A DNA stretch of 64,000 bases. Source: Sodalis praecaptivus. Lineage in GTDB: Bacteria > Pseudomonadota > Gammaproteobacteria > Enterobacterales > Enterobacteriaceae. The stretch lies in the NCBI RefSeq assembly GCF_000517425.1, contig NZ_CP006569.1, positions 2,444,760 through 2,508,759 of the forward strand, given 5' to 3'. Within the stretch, counting starts at the first letter, position 1. Each line of letters begins with the position of its first letter. Below, in pieces: positions 47,209 to 57,808 of the stretch. The translations under genes were made by a program, and so were the position numbers. The notes beneath the pieces are model-generated. The model saw only the letters and a program-made list of their open reading frames with translations. It was not told where the DNA came from and ran no database searches.

Positions 47209-48894
47209 TCACGGCAGCATCGGCAGTTTCAGCCCATGACGCTTGGCCACCGCGATGGCATCGGGATAGCCGGCATCGGCGTGACGCATGACGCCGGTTG
47301 CCGGATCGTTCCACAGCACGCGCGCCAGCCGTTCGTCGGCGCTGTGGCTACCGTCGCAAACGATCACCATACCCGCGTGCTGCGAGAAACCCATGCCCAC
47401 GCCGCCGCCGTGATGCAGACTGACCCAGGTCGCGCCGCCGGCGGTGCTTAATAAGGCATTGAGCAGCGGCCAGTCGGATACGGCGTCGGTACCGTCGCGC
47501 ATGGCTTCGGTTTCGCGGTTGGGCGAGGCGACCGAGCCGCAGTCAAGGTGATCGCGGCCGATGACGACCGGCGCCTTGAGTTCGCCATTGCGCACCATTT
47601 CATTGAACGCCAGACCTGCCAGGTGCCTTTCGCCCAGCCCCAGCCAGCAAATCCGGGCCGGCAGCCCCTGGAAAGCGATACGCTCGCGGGCCATGTCCAA
47701 CCAGTTATGCAACAGCGCGTTGTTGGGGAACAGCTCTTTTAGCTTGGCATCGGTTTTATAAATATCTTCCGGATCACCGGACAACGCCACCCAGCGGAAC
47801 GGCCCTTTCCCCTCGCAGAACAGCGGACGAATGTAGGCGGGTACAAAGCCCGGGAAATCGAAGGCGTTGCTCACCCCTTCTTCCAGCGCCACCTGACGGA
47901 TATTGTTGCCGTAATCTACGGTGGGCACGCCCAGGGCATGAAACGCCAGCATTGCTTTCACATGCTGCGCCATCGAACCACGGGCCGCGCGAATTACCGC
48001 CTCGGGATCGGACTGGCGCGTCGCCTGCCATTGTTCCAGACTCCAGCCGGCGGGCAGATAACCATTTAGCGGATCGTGCGCCGATGTCTGGTCGGTAACG
48101 ATGTGCGGCCGCGGTCCGCCCTCGGCGGCGCGGCGCGCCAGTTCCGGCATGATCTCGGCGGCATTGCCCAGCAGCCCTACGGAGATCGGCTGTTTATCGC
48201 GGCAGGCCTGTTCAATCAGCGCCAGCGCCTCGTCTATGCTGTACGCCTTGCGGTCGAGGTAGCGGGTGCGCAGGCGAAAATCGATGCGCGACTCTTGGCA
48301 CTCAATCGCCAGAACGCTGGCGCCGGCCAGTACCCCGGCCAGCGGCTGCGCGCCGCCCATGCCGCCCAGACCGGCGGTGAGGATCCATTTACCGCTTAAG
48401 TCGCTGTTATAATGCTGGCGGCCGGCTTCGGCGAAGGTTTCATAGGTTCCCTGCACGATGCCCTGCGCGCCGATATAAATCCACGATCCGGCGGTCATCT
48501 GGCCGTACATCATCAGTCCGGCGCGATCCAGTTCATGGAATTTCTCCCAGTTGGCCCAATGGGGCACCAGATTAGAGTTGGCTATCAGCACGCGCGGCGC
48601 ATCGGTATGCGTACGGAATACCCCAACCGGTTTGCCGGACTGCACCAACAGCGTTTCGTCTTCGTTCAAGTCGCGCAGGCTGGCCAAAATCGCTTCAAAG
48701 CACGGCCAGTTGCGCGCCGCTTTGCCGATGCCGCCATAAACGACCAAATCTTCCGGCCGCTCGGCCACATCGGGATCGAGGTTGTTTTGAATCATGCGGT
48801 ACGGCGCTTCAATCAGCCAGTTTTTGCAATGCAGCGTGCTGCCCTGCGGCGCTTTGACGGGACGCGAAGTCGCGCGGCTAAAATCGTTGTTCAT
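47209..48894 (-). CDS. hutU: urocanate hydratase
   Basis: A 561-residue urocanase converting urocanate to 4-imidazolone-5-propanoate. Length and signatures fit: [44 protein letters not shown] (NAD binding), [17 protein letters not shown] and [15 protein letters not shown]. It lies 16 bp downstream of hutH on the same strand and completes the first two steps of histidine degradation. Confidence 0.96.
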   Translation of the reverse strand: MNNDFSRATSRPVKAPQGSTLHCKNWLIEAPYRMIQNNLDPDVAERPEDLVVYGGIGKAARNWPCFEAILASLRDLNEDETLLVQSGKPVGVFRTHTDAPRVLIANSNLVPHWANWEKFHELDRAGLMMYGQMTAGSWIYIGAQGIVQGTYETFAEAGRQHYNSDLSGKWILTAGLGGMGGAQPLAGVLAGASVLAIECQESRIDFRLRTRYLDRKAYSIDEALALIEQACRDKQPISVGLLGNAAEIMPELARRAAEGGPRPHIVTDQTSAHDPLNGYLPAGWSLEQWQATRQSDPEAVIRAARGSMAQHVKAMLAFHALGVPTVDYGNNIRQVALEEGVSNAFDFPGFVPAYIRPLFCEGKGPFRWVALSGDPEDIYKTDAKLKELFPNNALLHNWLDMARERIAFQGLPARICWLGLGERHLAGLAFNEMVRNGELKAPVVIGRDHLDCGSVASPNRETEAMRDGTDAVSDWPLLNALLSTAGGATWVSLHHGGGVGMGFSQHAGMVIVCDGSHSADERLARVLWNDPATGVMRHADAGYPDAIAVAKRHGLKLPMLP

Positions 48895-48910
48895 CGGGAG
48901 TCCTTATAAG

Positions 48911-50467
48911 TTAGAGGGGCGCATAACTGGGCAGAATTGCCAACACCGCCTGCGGCCAGGGCTGTTCAGCCACCCAGTCCCGCATTGCCGCGATATCCGG
49001 CGCCATGAGGCGGTCGCGTTCAAGAAACGCCACCCGCTGACGAATGGCCGCAAGCTGTGACTCCATCAGCGCGGAGCTTTGCAGCGGCCGGTTAAAATCG
49101 ATCCCCTGGGCGGCCGCCATGGCTTCGATGCCCACCACCACGGCGGTATTAAAGCACATGTCGCCTAAACGGCGGGCGGCATAGGTGGCCATGGAGACGT
49201 GGTCTTCCTGATTGGCCGAGGTGGGCAAACTGTCCACGCTGCCCGGATGCGCCAGGGATTTATTTTCCGAGGCCAGCGCCGCGGCGGTGACCTGCGCTAT
49301 CATGAAACCGGAGTTCACGCCGCCGTCGCGCACCAGAAACGGCGGCAGGCCCGAAAGTCCGGTATCGAGCAGCAGCGCCAGCCGACGTTCAGAAATAGCG
49401 CCTATTTCCGCCACCGCCAGGGCAATGATGTCGGCGGCAAACGCCACCGGCTCGGCGTGGAAGTTGCCGCCGGAGATAACATCGCCGGTGTCGGTAAACA
49501 CCAGCGGATTATCGGAGGCCGCATTGGCTTCGATCGTTAATGTGCGTGCGGCATAATGCAGATTGTCGAGGCATGCCCCCATCACCTGCGGCACGCAGCG
49601 GATAGAATAGGGATCTTGCACCCGGCCGCAATTGGCGTGGGACACCACGATCTCGCTGCCGTCGAGCAGTGCGCTGACCGCCGCCGCCACGGCTATTTGC
49701 CCCTGCTGTCCGCGGGCCTGATGAATGCGCGCATCGAAAGGTTTCACCGAGCCTTTGATCGCTTCCAGCGACAGCGCGCCGGACACCAGCCCGGCGGCGA
49801 AAGCCCGCTCCGCCTCAAACAGGCCGGCCAGCGCCAGCGCGGTGGAAACCTGGGTACCGTTGAGCAGCGCCAGCCCCTCTTTCGGCGCCAGCTCGACAGG
49901 CGCCAGGCCCGCCAGCGTCAGCCCGTCGGTCGCCGCCATCAGTTTGCCGTCCACCCGCACCTGCCCCTCGCCGAGAAGCATCAGCGACAGATGGGCCAGC
50001 GGCGCCAAATCGCCGGAGGCGCCGACCGAACCTTTCTCCGGTATACAGGGCATTACCCCGGCGTTATACAACGCCAATAGCGCCTGCACTACCTCTGGGC
50101 GAATACCGGAATGACCGCGCGCCAGGCTAATGATTTTACCGGCCATCACCAGGCGCACGACGGCGTCCGCCAGCCAGTCGCCGATACCGACACTGTGGGA
50201 CAGCACCAGGTTGCGCTGCAATTCGGCCAGACGATCGGCGGGGATACGGGTCTGCGCCAACTTGCCAAAGCCGGTATTGATTCCGTAGACCACCGCGCCG
50301 CTGTCAAGAATACGGCCGACGGTATGCTGGGCGTTTCTGATGGCGTCCCACGCGCGCTCATCCAGGGATAGTTCAACTTCACCTTGGTAAATTGCGCGCA
50401 GCGCCGGCAGATCCACCTCCCCCGGCACCAGGCAGTAAGGGCGTAAAGCAGACGTTGCAGATGGCAT
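48911..50467 (-). CDS. hutH: histidine ammonia-lyase
   Basis: A 518-residue member of the aromatic amino acid lyases. The MIO cofactor would form from the ASG in [25 protein letters not shown] carries the catalytic Tyr, and [10 protein letters not shown] is the family end signature. It removes ammonia from L-histidine to give urocanate. Upstream of the start lies a HutC-like operator (50476-50489). Confidence 0.96.
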   Translation of the reverse strand: MPSATSALRPYCLVPGEVDLPALRAIYQGEVELSLDERAWDAIRNAQHTVGRILDSGAVVYGINTGFGKLAQTRIPADRLAELQRNLVLSHSVGIGDWLADAVVRLVMAGKIISLARGHSGIRPEVVQALLALYNAGVMPCIPEKGSVGASGDLAPLAHLSLMLLGEGQVRVDGKLMAATDGLTLAGLAPVELAPKEGLALLNGTQVSTALALAGLFEAERAFAAGLVSGALSLEAIKGSVKPFDARIHQARGQQGQIAVAAAVSALLDGSEIVVSHANCGRVQDPYSIRCVPQVMGACLDNLHYAARTLTIEANAASDNPLVFTDTGDVISGGNFHAEPVAFAADIIALAVAEIGAISERRLALLLDTGLSGLPPFLVRDGGVNSGFMIAQVTAAALASENKSLAHPGSVDSLPTSANQEDHVSMATYAARRLGDMCFNTAVVVGIEAMAAAQGIDFNRPLQSSALMESQLAAIRQRVAFLERDRLMAPDIAAMRDWVAEQPWPQAVLAILPSYAPL

Positions 50468-50475
50468 AATCTATT

Positions 50476-50489
50476 CCTGTCTATACAAG
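50476..50489. promoter_or_regulatory. HutC-like operator upstream of hutH
   Basis: CCTGTCTATACAAG resembles the palindrome CTTGT-n4-ACAAG bound by HutC. It sits 9 bp upstream of the hutH start, so it would block transcription or translation start of hutHU. Confidence 0.65.
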
Positions 50490-50727
50490 TAAAGGTCAAC
50501 AAAAGCGCGTGCCTAAGCCGCGCTGACATAATGGGTGACGCCGACCGGCGGGCGACGCGCCTGCACCGGTTAGCCCGCGGCGTTTTGCCGCGGATCGCAA
50601 CGTTACTATCGCCTAGGTCAGCGAGCGCGCATCGTTTTCGCGAATGTGCGCCCAGCGAGACCTGCGCCGGACCGCGCGGGCGAGCGGTGGCCATAGGCGC
50701 CGGCGAACCACGCCTGTCTCGCAATGA

Positions 50728-50741
50728 CGTGTCTATACAAG
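50728..50741. promoter_or_regulatory. second HutC-like operator
   Basis: CGTGTCTATACAAG shares TGTCTATACAAG with the site at 50476 and lies 260 bp upstream of the hutH start. It may mark the real promoter of hutHU or allow looping between sites. Confidence 0.55.
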
Positions 50742-50962
50742 ATTAACCAAGCAAAGCTTGTGCCAAACCGCTTCTGGTCTTAACAGGTACCCCATCACGC
50801 TCCGCGCCAGCAAGGCCGCGCGTGTAACGATTCCGCCAGTAGCCCCTGTTCAGGCGCCCTGCGGCCGCGCAGCGGCATTTACCGCCGCAGAAAAAATGGC
50901 CGCCACCGGGGCAAGCCTTGCGCCATCATGGCGCGTCTCGCCCCCGGATTGTGCAGTTAACC

Positions 50963-51562
50963 TCAAGGACGGCCAAAGGGTCCAATATGCGCCCAGAGCG
51001 CCAGCCCTTGTGGCGTCGCAAGCGTAAGCCGCCAAGCGCTGGCGCAAAGGTGCCACCAGACTCCCTGTGACGGCCCGAGCCTCAGCGGCGGCGCGTCCGA
51101 CGCGCCATCCGTCAATTGCCAATCGCCGGACAGGATATACAGCACGCCGCTTTGCCCGGCCGGCAACGTCTGAGCGGCGGAAATCGCTTGCACCTGCGCC
51201 TGCCATTCGCCGCGGCGGGTCATGATATTAAAATCCTGGCTCGCCCCGCCGGCGAGCGTTGCCTGGATGGCGTCATCACCGGAAAACGCGTAGGGCTCGG
51301 CCTGTTGCACCAGCGCATGCCGCACCCCCTGGCCGTTGTCCAAAATCACGCCGTCGCCGCTGATAAGCGTAATGCTTCTGTCAACGCCGGGAAACGGCGA
51401 AAAACCGCCATCCCTATCGATGGTCGCGATGCTGGCGCGCCAGGCGAAGTCGCCGCCGTCCGCCACCCGCGGCACGCTGGCGATCTCGCGGGTCACGCCG
51501 CCGCCGTTACGCCACGGCGTTACCGGCAGCGCCGCCAGGCTGAACGGCCGAGCGCCGCTCAT
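50963..51562 (-). CDS. hutD: HutD family protein
   Basis: A 199-residue cupin-like protein with the HutD pattern: TPWRNGGGVTREIA, DFAWRASIATIDRDGGFSPF and PGVDRSITLISGDGVIL. HutD is thought to limit hut pathway activity rather than to be an enzyme (family knowledge). ATG 51562 overlaps the stop of hutF (ATGA), so the two are coupled. Confidence 0.9.
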   Translation of the reverse strand: MSGARPFSLAALPVTPWRNGGGVTREIASVPRVADGGDFAWRASIATIDRDGGFSPFPGVDRSITLISGDGVILDNGQGVRHALVQQAEPYAFSGDDAIQATLAGGASQDFNIMTRRGEWQAQVQAISAAQTLPAGQSGVLYILSGDWQLTDGASDAPPLRLGPSQGVWWHLCASAWRLTLATPQGLALWAHIGPFGRP

Positions 51563-52932
51563 CGCGCCACCTGTTGCAGATCCTGTAGTACCGCGGCGAA
51601 GGCGGCGGCGCTGGCGTGCTCCAGCGCATGATGCCCATCTTGAATGACGTGGCGTCCGGCGACGAAAACATCGCGGATCTGCTGGCGTCCGCCGGCAAAC
51701 AGCCAGCGGTTGATCACCGTCTCGTCCGGGGCCGATTGCAGATAGGGATCCCGCGCATCCAGCACCAGCCAATCGGCGCGGTAGCCCGCGGTCAATTGCC
51801 CGGCGGCGATCCCGCACGCCGCCGCACCGCCCGCCAGCGCACCGGCATACAGCGCGTCGCCGACCGCCGCGTCCTGGGCAGTCGCCAGCCGGTTACGGCG
51901 GCGATCCCGCAGCCGCTGGCCATACTCCAGCCAGCGTAGCTCCTCAACCACGTCTAGCGAAACATGGCTATCGGAGCCGATACCCCAACGTCCGCCGAGC
52001 GGCAAATAGTCGGTCGCCGGGAAGATACCGTCGCCCAGGTTGGCCTCGGTCGTGGGACACAGACCGGCCACCGCCCCGCTGCGCGCCAGCGCCGTGATCT
52101 CGTCGTCATCCAGATGGGTGGCGTGGATAAGGCACCAGCGCGCGTCCACCGGGGCATGATCCAACAGCCAGCGCACGGGCCGTTGTCCCGACCAGGCCAG
52201 ACAGTCATTAACTTCCTTTAACTGCTCCGCTACATGGATATGAACCGGCAACGTAGGGTCGGTCTGCGCCAGCACCGTGCTCATCTGCGCTTCGTCCACC
52301 GCGCGCAGCGAATGGAAACAGACGCCGAGACGCTGGTGGCGCTGGCCGGCGAGATGCTGTGCCAACAGCTGGTGCTGATGCAGGTAAGCCTCGGTCTGTT
52401 GAATAAACCGGCGCTGTCCGGGCTGCGCCGGTTGAGCGCCGAACCCGCTATAGCTGTAGAGCACCGGCAACAGCGTTAACCCGATACCGCTCTCGGCCGC
52501 GGCCTGGCTTATCCGTAGCGCCATTTCACCCGGATGTTGATATGCCCGACCCTGGGGATCTTGATGCAGATAATGGAACTCCGCCACCTGACTGTAGCCG
52601 CCCTTGAGCATTTCGATATACAGCTGGCGAGCGATAATGTGGACCTGATCGGGGCTAAGCGTCGCCACCATACGGTACATAACGTCGCGCCAGGTCCAGA
52701 AGCTGTCCTGGGGATCCCCCACCACTTCCGTCAGCCCCGCCATGGCGCGTTGGAACGCATGGGAGTGCAGGTTGGGCATCGCAGGTACCACGGGACCGGC
52801 CAGCACAGCAGCCTCGCCGGGCGACGCATCCGGCGTTACGGCAAGCAGATTGCCCTCATCGTTAACCTGCAACAGGACATTATGGCGCCAGCCCTGCGGC
52901 AGCAGGGCGCGGGGAGCGAAATAATCGGGCAT
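51559..52932 (-). CDS. hutF: formimidoylglutamate deiminase
   Basis: A 457-residue amidohydrolase that turns N-formimidoyl-glutamate into N-formylglutamate and ammonia. Metal ligands: LHSHAFQRAM, HIHVAEQ, IHATHLDDDEI and GIGSDSHVSLD. The segment VVEELRWLEYGQRLRDRRRN is typical of HutF rather than of guanine deaminases. Together with hutG it defines the five-step pathway. It is transcribed away from hutC, with an operator-like site in the spacer. Confidence 0.94.
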   Translation of the reverse strand: MPDYFAPRALLPQGWRHNVLLQVNDEGNLLAVTPDASPGEAAVLAGPVVPAMPNLHSHAFQRAMAGLTEVVGDPQDSFWTWRDVMYRMVATLSPDQVHIIARQLYIEMLKGGYSQVAEFHYLHQDPQGRAYQHPGEMALRISQAAAESGIGLTLLPVLYSYSGFGAQPAQPGQRRFIQQTEAYLHQHQLLAQHLAGQRHQRLGVCFHSLRAVDEAQMSTVLAQTDPTLPVHIHVAEQLKEVNDCLAWSGQRPVRWLLDHAPVDARWCLIHATHLDDDEITALARSGAVAGLCPTTEANLGDGIFPATDYLPLGGRWGIGSDSHVSLDVVEELRWLEYGQRLRDRRRNRLATAQDAAVGDALYAGALAGGAAACGIAAGQLTAGYRADWLVLDARDPYLQSAPDETVINRWLFAGGRQQIRDVFVAGRHVIQDGHHALEHASAAAFAAVLQDLQQVAR

Positions 52933-52998
52933 GGTAGATTCCGGTTAAACAAAAAAAATGCGGGGAGCCGCGGCCCATCCACACGAAATACTTATCGA

Positions 52999-53012
52999 CT
53001 TGTCTATACATA
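52999..53012. promoter_or_regulatory. HutC-like operator between hutF and hutC
   Basis: CTTGTCTATACATA lies in the divergent spacer and shares CTTGTCTATACA with the other two sites. It would allow autoregulation of hutC and control of hutFD and hutIG. Confidence 0.6.
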
Positions 53013-53073
53013 TACATACGCAGAATTGATCAGTAAACTGTTTTCGTCAAAAAGTCTAACGTCGAGGTTAAAC

Positions 53074-53823
53074 GTGGCTGAACCCCAGTTCGCAGCACAG
53101 CTCTCCGCCGTGATGAGTGATACGCCGGCGCCTATCTATCAGCGCGTCAAACAGGCCATCGTGCGGCAAATCCGCACCGGCGCCTGGGCGCCCCATCAGC
53201 GTATCCCGTCCGAAAGCGAAATGGTGGCGGAGCTCGGCGTCAGCCGCATGACCATCAACCGCGCGTTGCGTGAACTGACCAGCGAAGGGTATCTGCTGCG
53301 TATGCAGGGGGTGGGCACCTTTGTCGCCGAAATGAAACCGCAAACCGAGATGCTGGAGGTGCGCAACATCGCCGACGAAATCGCCGCCCGCGGCCATCGC
53401 CACAGCAGCCGGCTGGTGAACTTGCAGGCGCGCCCCGCCACCGCCGACGAAGCGCAGGCGCTAGGCATCCCCCCCGGTCAGCGGCTGTTCCACTCGCTCA
53501 TTGTCCATTACGAAAACGACGTGGCGGTGCAGTTGGAAGATCGCTGCGTGAACCCCATCGCCGCGCCCGATTACCTGCAGCAGGATTTCACGCGCATCAC
53601 CCCCTACATCTACCTGACGCAGGTCGCACCGCTCACCGCCGGGGAGCACCGGGTTGAAGCGGTGGCGCCGAACGCCGCGCAGCGTAGCCTGCTGGGCCTG
53701 ACCGATAACGAGCCGTGTCTGCTCATCCACCGCCGCACCTGGTCTGGACGGCAGGTGGTAACCTCGGCGCACCTGCTCTACCCCGGCTCTCGCTACCAAC
53801 TGTTCGGCAGTTTTACCGTTTAA
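53074..53823 (+). CDS. hutC: histidine utilisation repressor HutC
   Basis: A 249-residue GntR/HutC-family repressor. The N-terminal winged helix ([34 protein letters not shown]) is joined to a UTRA ligand domain (IFHSL-like [25 protein letters not shown]). Urocanate is the known inducer in relatives. GTG 53074 has GAGG about six bases upstream and gives the family length; the open frame extends far upstream by chance. Confidence 0.94.
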   Translation: MAEPQFAAQLSAVMSDTPAPIYQRVKQAIVRQIRTGAWAPHQRIPSESEMVAELGVSRMTINRALRELTSEGYLLRMQGVGTFVAEMKPQTEMLEVRNIADEIAARGHRHSSRLVNLQARPATADEAQALGIPPGQRLFHSLIVHYENDVAVQLEDRCVNPIAAPDYLQQDFTRITPYIYLTQVAPLTAGEHRVEAVAPNAAQRSLLGLTDNEPCLLIHRRTWSGRQVVTSAHLLYPGSRYQLFGSFTV

Positions 53824-53866
53824 ACCGTTACGTTTCACCGCTAACCTCACCGGGAGATTTCGCGCA

Positions 53867-55084
53867 ATGCCAGTATCAGTGCAGTATGACAGTGTTTGGA
53901 CGGGCGCCACCCTGGTGACCCTGCAAGAGGGGCGCTACAGCGCAATACCCGACGGTGCCATCGCGGTGCGCGACGGACGCATCGCCTGGTTAGGCCCCCG
54001 CCAAGCGTTAGGACCGCACGACGCGCGGGAATATCAGGATGTCGGCGGCGGTATCATTACGCCCGGCCTGATAGATTGTCATACCCATCTCGTCTTCGGC
54101 GGCGACCGCAGCCGGGAGTTTGAACAGCGGCTGTCGGGCGTCAGCTATAGCGAGATTGCCGCCGCCGGCGGGGGGATTCTCTCTACGGTGCGCGCAACGC
54201 GTGACGCCGATGAAGATCACTTGCTGGCCGCGGCCGAACAGCGCCTGGCGCTGCTGATGGCCGAAGGAGTCACCTGTATTGAAATTAAATCCGGCTATGG
54301 GCTAACGCTGGACAGCGAGATGAAAATGCTGCGCGTTGCGCGCCGTCTGGCCGAGCGCCATCCCATTGACATCAAAACCAGCTTCTTGGCCGCCCACGCC
54401 CTGCCGCCGGAATATCACGGTCGCGCCGATGATTACATCACGCTGATTTGCGAGGAGTGGCTACCGGCGGTGGCCGCCGCCGGCCTGGCGGACGCGGTGG
54501 ACGGGTTTTGCGAGCATCTGGCGTTCTCGCCGGCGCAAATCACGCGGGTCTTCGAGGCGGCCACCCGCCTCGGTTTGCCGCTAAAACTGCATGCCGAGCA
54601 GCTCTCATCGCTGGGCGGCAGCACCCTCGCGGCGCGCTTTGGCGCCCTGTCGGCGGATCATCTGGAGTATGCCACCGCCGATGACGCGCGGGCGATGGCG
54701 GCGGCGGGTACCGTTGCGGTCCTGTTGCCCGGCGCCTGCTACCTGCTGCGCGAGAGCCAAATGCCGCCGGTAGCGCATTTCCGGCAACAGGGGGTTAAAA
54801 TGGCGCTCGCCAGCGACAGCAATCCCGGCACCTCGCCGGCCTGCTCGCTGCGTTTGATGCTGAATATGGGCTGCACGCTGTTTCATCTGACCCCCGAAGA
54901 GGCGCTGGCCGGCGTCACGCTGCACGCCGCCCACGCCCTGGGCGTCGCGCCTGAGCAGGGGTCGCTGGCGGTGGGCAAATGGGCGAACTTCGTACATTGG
55001 CCGGTGGCCGCTCCCGCCGAACTGGCCTACTGGCTGGGAGGACAACTTCCCTGTACGGTAATTTACCGCGGCCGGCGTCGTTGA
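53867..55084 (+). CDS. hutI: imidazolonepropionase
   Basis: A 405-residue amidohydrolase converting imidazolone propanoate to N-formimidoyl-glutamate. Metal and substrate motifs: [51 protein letters not shown] and [11 protein letters not shown]. It lies 43 bp after hutC on the same strand. Confidence 0.96.
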   Translation: MPVSVQYDSVWTGATLVTLQEGRYSAIPDGAIAVRDGRIAWLGPRQALGPHDAREYQDVGGGIITPGLIDCHTHLVFGGDRSREFEQRLSGVSYSEIAAAGGGILSTVRATRDADEDHLLAAAEQRLALLMAEGVTCIEIKSGYGLTLDSEMKMLRVARRLAERHPIDIKTSFLAAHALPPEYHGRADDYITLICEEWLPAVAAAGLADAVDGFCEHLAFSPAQITRVFEAATRLGLPLKLHAEQLSSLGGSTLAARFGALSADHLEYATADDARAMAAAGTVAVLLPGACYLLRESQMPPVAHFRQQGVKMALASDSNPGTSPACSLRLMLNMGCTLFHLTPEEALAGVTLHAAHALGVAPEQGSLAVGKWANFVHWPVAAPAELAYWLGGQLPCTVIYRGRRR

Positions 55085-55124
55085 CGCCGGGCGATTTATC
55101 CGTCATTTTCCGGAGACGTGCGTT

Positions 55125-55925
55125 ATGACCATAACAGAACCTTATGACTACCATCCCGGCTCGCTACCGCTGCTGGTGAGCATTCCCCATGCCGGCACCC
55201 GCCTGACGCCGGCGGTGGAGGACGGATTGAGCGATGCCGCCCGCCCCCTGCCCGATACCGACTGGCACATCCCGCTGCTGTATGATTTCGCCCGCCAGAT
55301 GGGCGCGCACATCCTTCAGGGCACCTATTCGCGTATGGTCATCGATTTGAACCGGCCGCCCGATGACACACCGCTGTACACCACCGCCACTACCGGGCTG
55401 TATCCCGACACGCTGTTCGACGGCACCCCCACCTTCGCGCCGGGGAAGACGCCGTCGGCGCAAGAGCGGCAGCGCTATCTAACGGACATTTGGCACCCCT
55501 ATCATCAGCGGCTGCAGGAGGTGTTGAGCGACATCAAGGCGCGCCACGGTTACGCCCTATTGTTCGACGCCCATTCCATTGCTTCGCGCATTCCGCGCCT
55601 GTTTGAGGGCACGCTGCCAAGCCTGAATATCGGTACCAATCAGGGCGCCAGCTGCGCGCCCTCGCTGGAGGAAGCGGTGCGCAATTGCTGCGTCGCGCAA
55701 CCGTTCAGCTACGTCTTCAACGGGCGCTTCAAGGGCGGTTACATCACCCGCGCTTACGGGCAGCCGCATGCGCAACAACACGCGGTACAGCTCGAACTGG
55801 CGCAATGCAACTATATGGAGGAAACCGCGCCCTTTGATTATGCCCCGACGCGCGCGGCACAGCTGCAACAGACGCTGCGCGCGATGCTCTCGGGCATCGT
55901 CGCGTGGGGAGAACAGCAGGGCTAA
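55125..55925 (+). CDS. hutG: N-formylglutamate deformylase
   Basis: A 266-residue FGase-family hydrolase giving glutamate and formate. Motifs: SIPHAGTRL, DTDWHIPLLYDF, SRMVIDLNRPPDD, LFDAHSI and GRFKGGYITRAYG. It is the formylglutamate enzyme, not the arginase-like formimidoylglutamase also called HutG in other bacteria, which agrees with the presence of hutF. Confidence 0.95.
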   Translation: MTITEPYDYHPGSLPLLVSIPHAGTRLTPAVEDGLSDAARPLPDTDWHIPLLYDFARQMGAHILQGTYSRMVIDLNRPPDDTPLYTTATTGLYPDTLFDGTPTFAPGKTPSAQERQRYLTDIWHPYHQRLQEVLSDIKARHGYALLFDAHSIASRIPRLFEGTLPSLNIGTNQGASCAPSLEEAVRNCCVAQPFSYVFNGRFKGGYITRAYGQPHAQQHAVQLELAQCNYMEETAPFDYAPTRAAQLQQTLRAMLSGIVAWGEQQG

Positions 55926-55988
55926 GCGTGTTTTTTCAGCGACTTGCGCAACATTTCGGCAATCGTCCGGTCTGCGGGAAAAAGGGTT

Positions 55989-56017
55989 TTGACATCCCAG
56001 GCCCGGGCGATTAGTAT
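55989..56017 (+). promoter_or_regulatory. promoter of tRNA-Asn
   Basis: TTGACA (55989-55994), a 17-bp spacer and TAGTAT (56012-56017), followed by a GC-rich GCTGCGC discriminator-like stretch typical of stable RNA promoters, 17 bp before the mature tRNA. Confidence 0.7.
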
Positions 56018-56034
56018 GCTGCGCACTGCATAAT

Positions 56035-56110
56035 TCCTCTGTAGTTCAGTCGGTAGAACGGCGGACTGTTAATCCGTATGTCACTGGTTCGAGTCCAGTC
56101 AGAGGAGCCA
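56035..56110 (+). tRNA. tRNA-Asn (anticodon GTT)
   Basis: A 76-nt tRNA with encoded CCA. Acceptor stem TCCTCTG / CAGAGGA, D arm with GTTCAGTCGGTAGA, anticodon GTT at 56068-56070 in GACTGTTAATC, and T loop GGTTCGAGTCC. It matches the E. coli tRNA-Asn sequence as recalled. Confidence 0.98.
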
Positions 56111-56118
56111 AATTCGAG

Positions 56119-56151
56119 AAAGCCCGCCTTCCTTACCGAGGCGGGCTTTTT
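56119..56151 (+). terminator. rho-independent terminator after tRNA-Asn
   Basis: GC-rich hairpin AAGCCCGCCT / AGGCGGGCTT followed by TTT, directly downstream of the tRNA. Confidence 0.9.
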
Positions 56152-56282
56152 GCTGTTTAGTGTGGCTAGCAATGGGTGAAAAGCGCATGCGGCCGATGTC
56201 GACAAAAGCTTTCAAAGCGCCACGCCGCGAATAAAACGGCGTTATTGCTAAGTTATCGGTACGGGCCAATCTGGAGCACCTG

Positions 56283-56771
56283 ATGGACAAGGACACACTC
56301 GTTACACTGCTGAAGTACAAGCGTTGGATTGATTCTGAGACCCTTAAAACGATCAACCTGATCGATGGTTCCGCGTAGGCGGAAAAACGTCACCTGATGC
56401 TGAGGTTGATGAATCATATTTATGTCGTAGACATGATTTTTAAGGCAAACATGACGGGCCGGCAGCATGGTTACACCGCTTTAAATACCCCAGAAACACC
56501 CTCTGTCGCGGAGCTTGCCGTTAAAATTGCCGAGGCTACGAATGGGTATATCCAGCAGCTGAAAGCCATGACTTCGGCCGATCTGGGCGAAACCATCACG
56601 TTCAATTTCGTCGACGGCGGCAATGGCGCAATGACAGCCATGGAGATGCTAAACCCTATGCTTTTTCATGGAATCTACCATCGCGGCGCCGTGGGCTGGC
56701 TGATATCTGAATGTGGTGCGGTGCCCCCGAAGGAGGTGCTGACCGTCTTCCTAAGAGACCATAACCACTGA
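56283..56771 (+). pseudogene. DinB-superfamily protein, interrupted by an in-frame stop
   Basis: Reading from ATG 56283 (GGAG six bases upstream) gives MDKDTLVTLLKYKRWID and continues in frame past a TAG at 56376-56378 into MLRLMNHIYVVDMIFKANM and FHGIYHRGAVGWLI, ending at 56771. The His positions (MNHIYVVD and FHGIYHRG) match the metal-binding pattern of DinB-like four-helix proteins, about 160 residues long. One stop codon breaks it; if suppressed or miscalled, the protein would be intact. It follows tRNA-Asn. Confidence 0.75.
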
Positions 56772-57011
56772 CAGGGGCTATCTGCAGTGGCTCATATGAC
56801 CCGCGTCTTTGACGGCCGCTTTGAGCGAATTGCAGACGTAGTCCGCAATTGATGTTGTCTCTGAAAGGCAATAGCCAAAACTGACCGCCTTTCCCCACAT
56901 TTTGTGACATGCATCATGTAAAAGTGATCCTGTTTTAAACACCAAAATTGTGACCCCCTGCCACACCTCCAGTCTCAAAATTCCCTATCATAAACTCTAA
57001 GTTGTACATGA

Positions 57012-57025
57012 TTGTCCATAGACAA
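57012..57025. promoter_or_regulatory. candidate operator of the GntR regulator
   Basis: Perfect dyad TTGTC-CATA-GACAA located 24 bp before the regulator start, suggesting autoregulation and control of the downstream PTS operon. Confidence 0.55.
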
Positions 57026-57048
57026 CTCTAAATGTTCAGGTGCGCACC

Positions 57049-57795
57049 ATGAAAGCATTGATTAAAAGTTCTCAAATCCCTCTTTACCAACAGGTTGTGG
57101 AATGGATAAGGGAAAGCATTTATAGCGGCGAATTGGTTGAGGATGACCGCATACCTTCAGAATTTCAAATCATGGATATGCTCGAAGTAAGTCGCGGTAC
57201 CGTTAAGAAAGCGGTAGATCAGCTAGTTAGGGAAGGCGTCCTTGTGCAAGTTCAAGGCAAAGGAACCTTCGTGAAGAAGGAAAATGTTGCTTATCCGTTG
57301 GGTGAAGGCTTGCTTTCTTTTGCTGAAGCCCTGGCAAGCCAGAAAATAAATTTCACAACCAGCGTGATTACTTCCAGGCTGGAACCTGCCAACCGCTTTG
57401 TGGCTGAAAAACTGGGAATTAACCCGGGGCAGGATATTTTATTTCTTGAACGCCTTCGTTCTATTGGCGATGAAAAAGTGATGTTGATTGAAAATCGTAT
57501 TAATGTTGAACTCTGCCCCGGCATTGCTGATGTCGATTTTACCAAAGAAAATCTCTTTCCAACAATAGAGAAGCTATCTGAAAAGAAAATAAGTTTCTCT
57601 GAAAGTCGTTACGCAGCCAGATTAATTGGCAATGAGCGAGGGCATTATCTTGATATTGGTGAAGATGCTCCTGTTCTGCATTTAGAACAGCTGGTTTTTT
57701 TCTCCAGAGGATTGCCCGTTGAGTTTGGTAACGTCTGGTTAAAAGGCAATAAATATTATCTTGGCACCATTTTGCAGCGCCGGGATGCAAACTAG
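57049..57795 (+). CDS. GntR/HutC-family regulator of the PTS operon
   Basis: A 248-residue regulator with a GntR winged helix (RIPSEFQIMDMLEVSRGTVKKAVDQLVREGVLVQ) and a UTRA domain (ILFLERLRSIGDEKVMLIENRINVE). UTRA domains commonly bind phosphosugars in PTS-linked regulators. ATG 57049 has AGGTG six bases upstream; GTG 57040 is also in frame. It is the first gene of the same-strand cluster, 13 bp before the EIIA gene. Confidence 0.9.
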   Translation: MKALIKSSQIPLYQQVVEWIRESIYSGELVEDDRIPSEFQIMDMLEVSRGTVKKAVDQLVREGVLVQVQGKGTFVKKENVAYPLGEGLLSFAEALASQKINFTTSVITSRLEPANRFVAEKLGINPGQDILFLERLRSIGDEKVMLIENRINVELCPGIADVDFTKENLFPTIEKLSEKKISFSESRYAARLIGNERGHYLDIGEDAPVLHLEQLVFFSRGLPVEFGNVWLKGNKYYLGTILQRRDAN

Positions 57796-57808
57796 CAAAG
57801 AGGGTATT

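Larger units (their letters stand above)
50468..50962. other. hutH-hutD spacer, regulatory
   Basis: A 495-bp spacer between hutH and hutD on the minus strand. Besides the two HutC-like sites (50476-50489, 50728-50741) nothing coding was found. Most of it is GC-rich. Confidence 0.5.

Noticed and set aside
52534..53073. Long upstream extension of hutC (429-residue frame)
   Set aside because: The extra residues overlap hutF in antisense and lack homology; GTG 53074 with GAGG upstream gives the usual HutC length.
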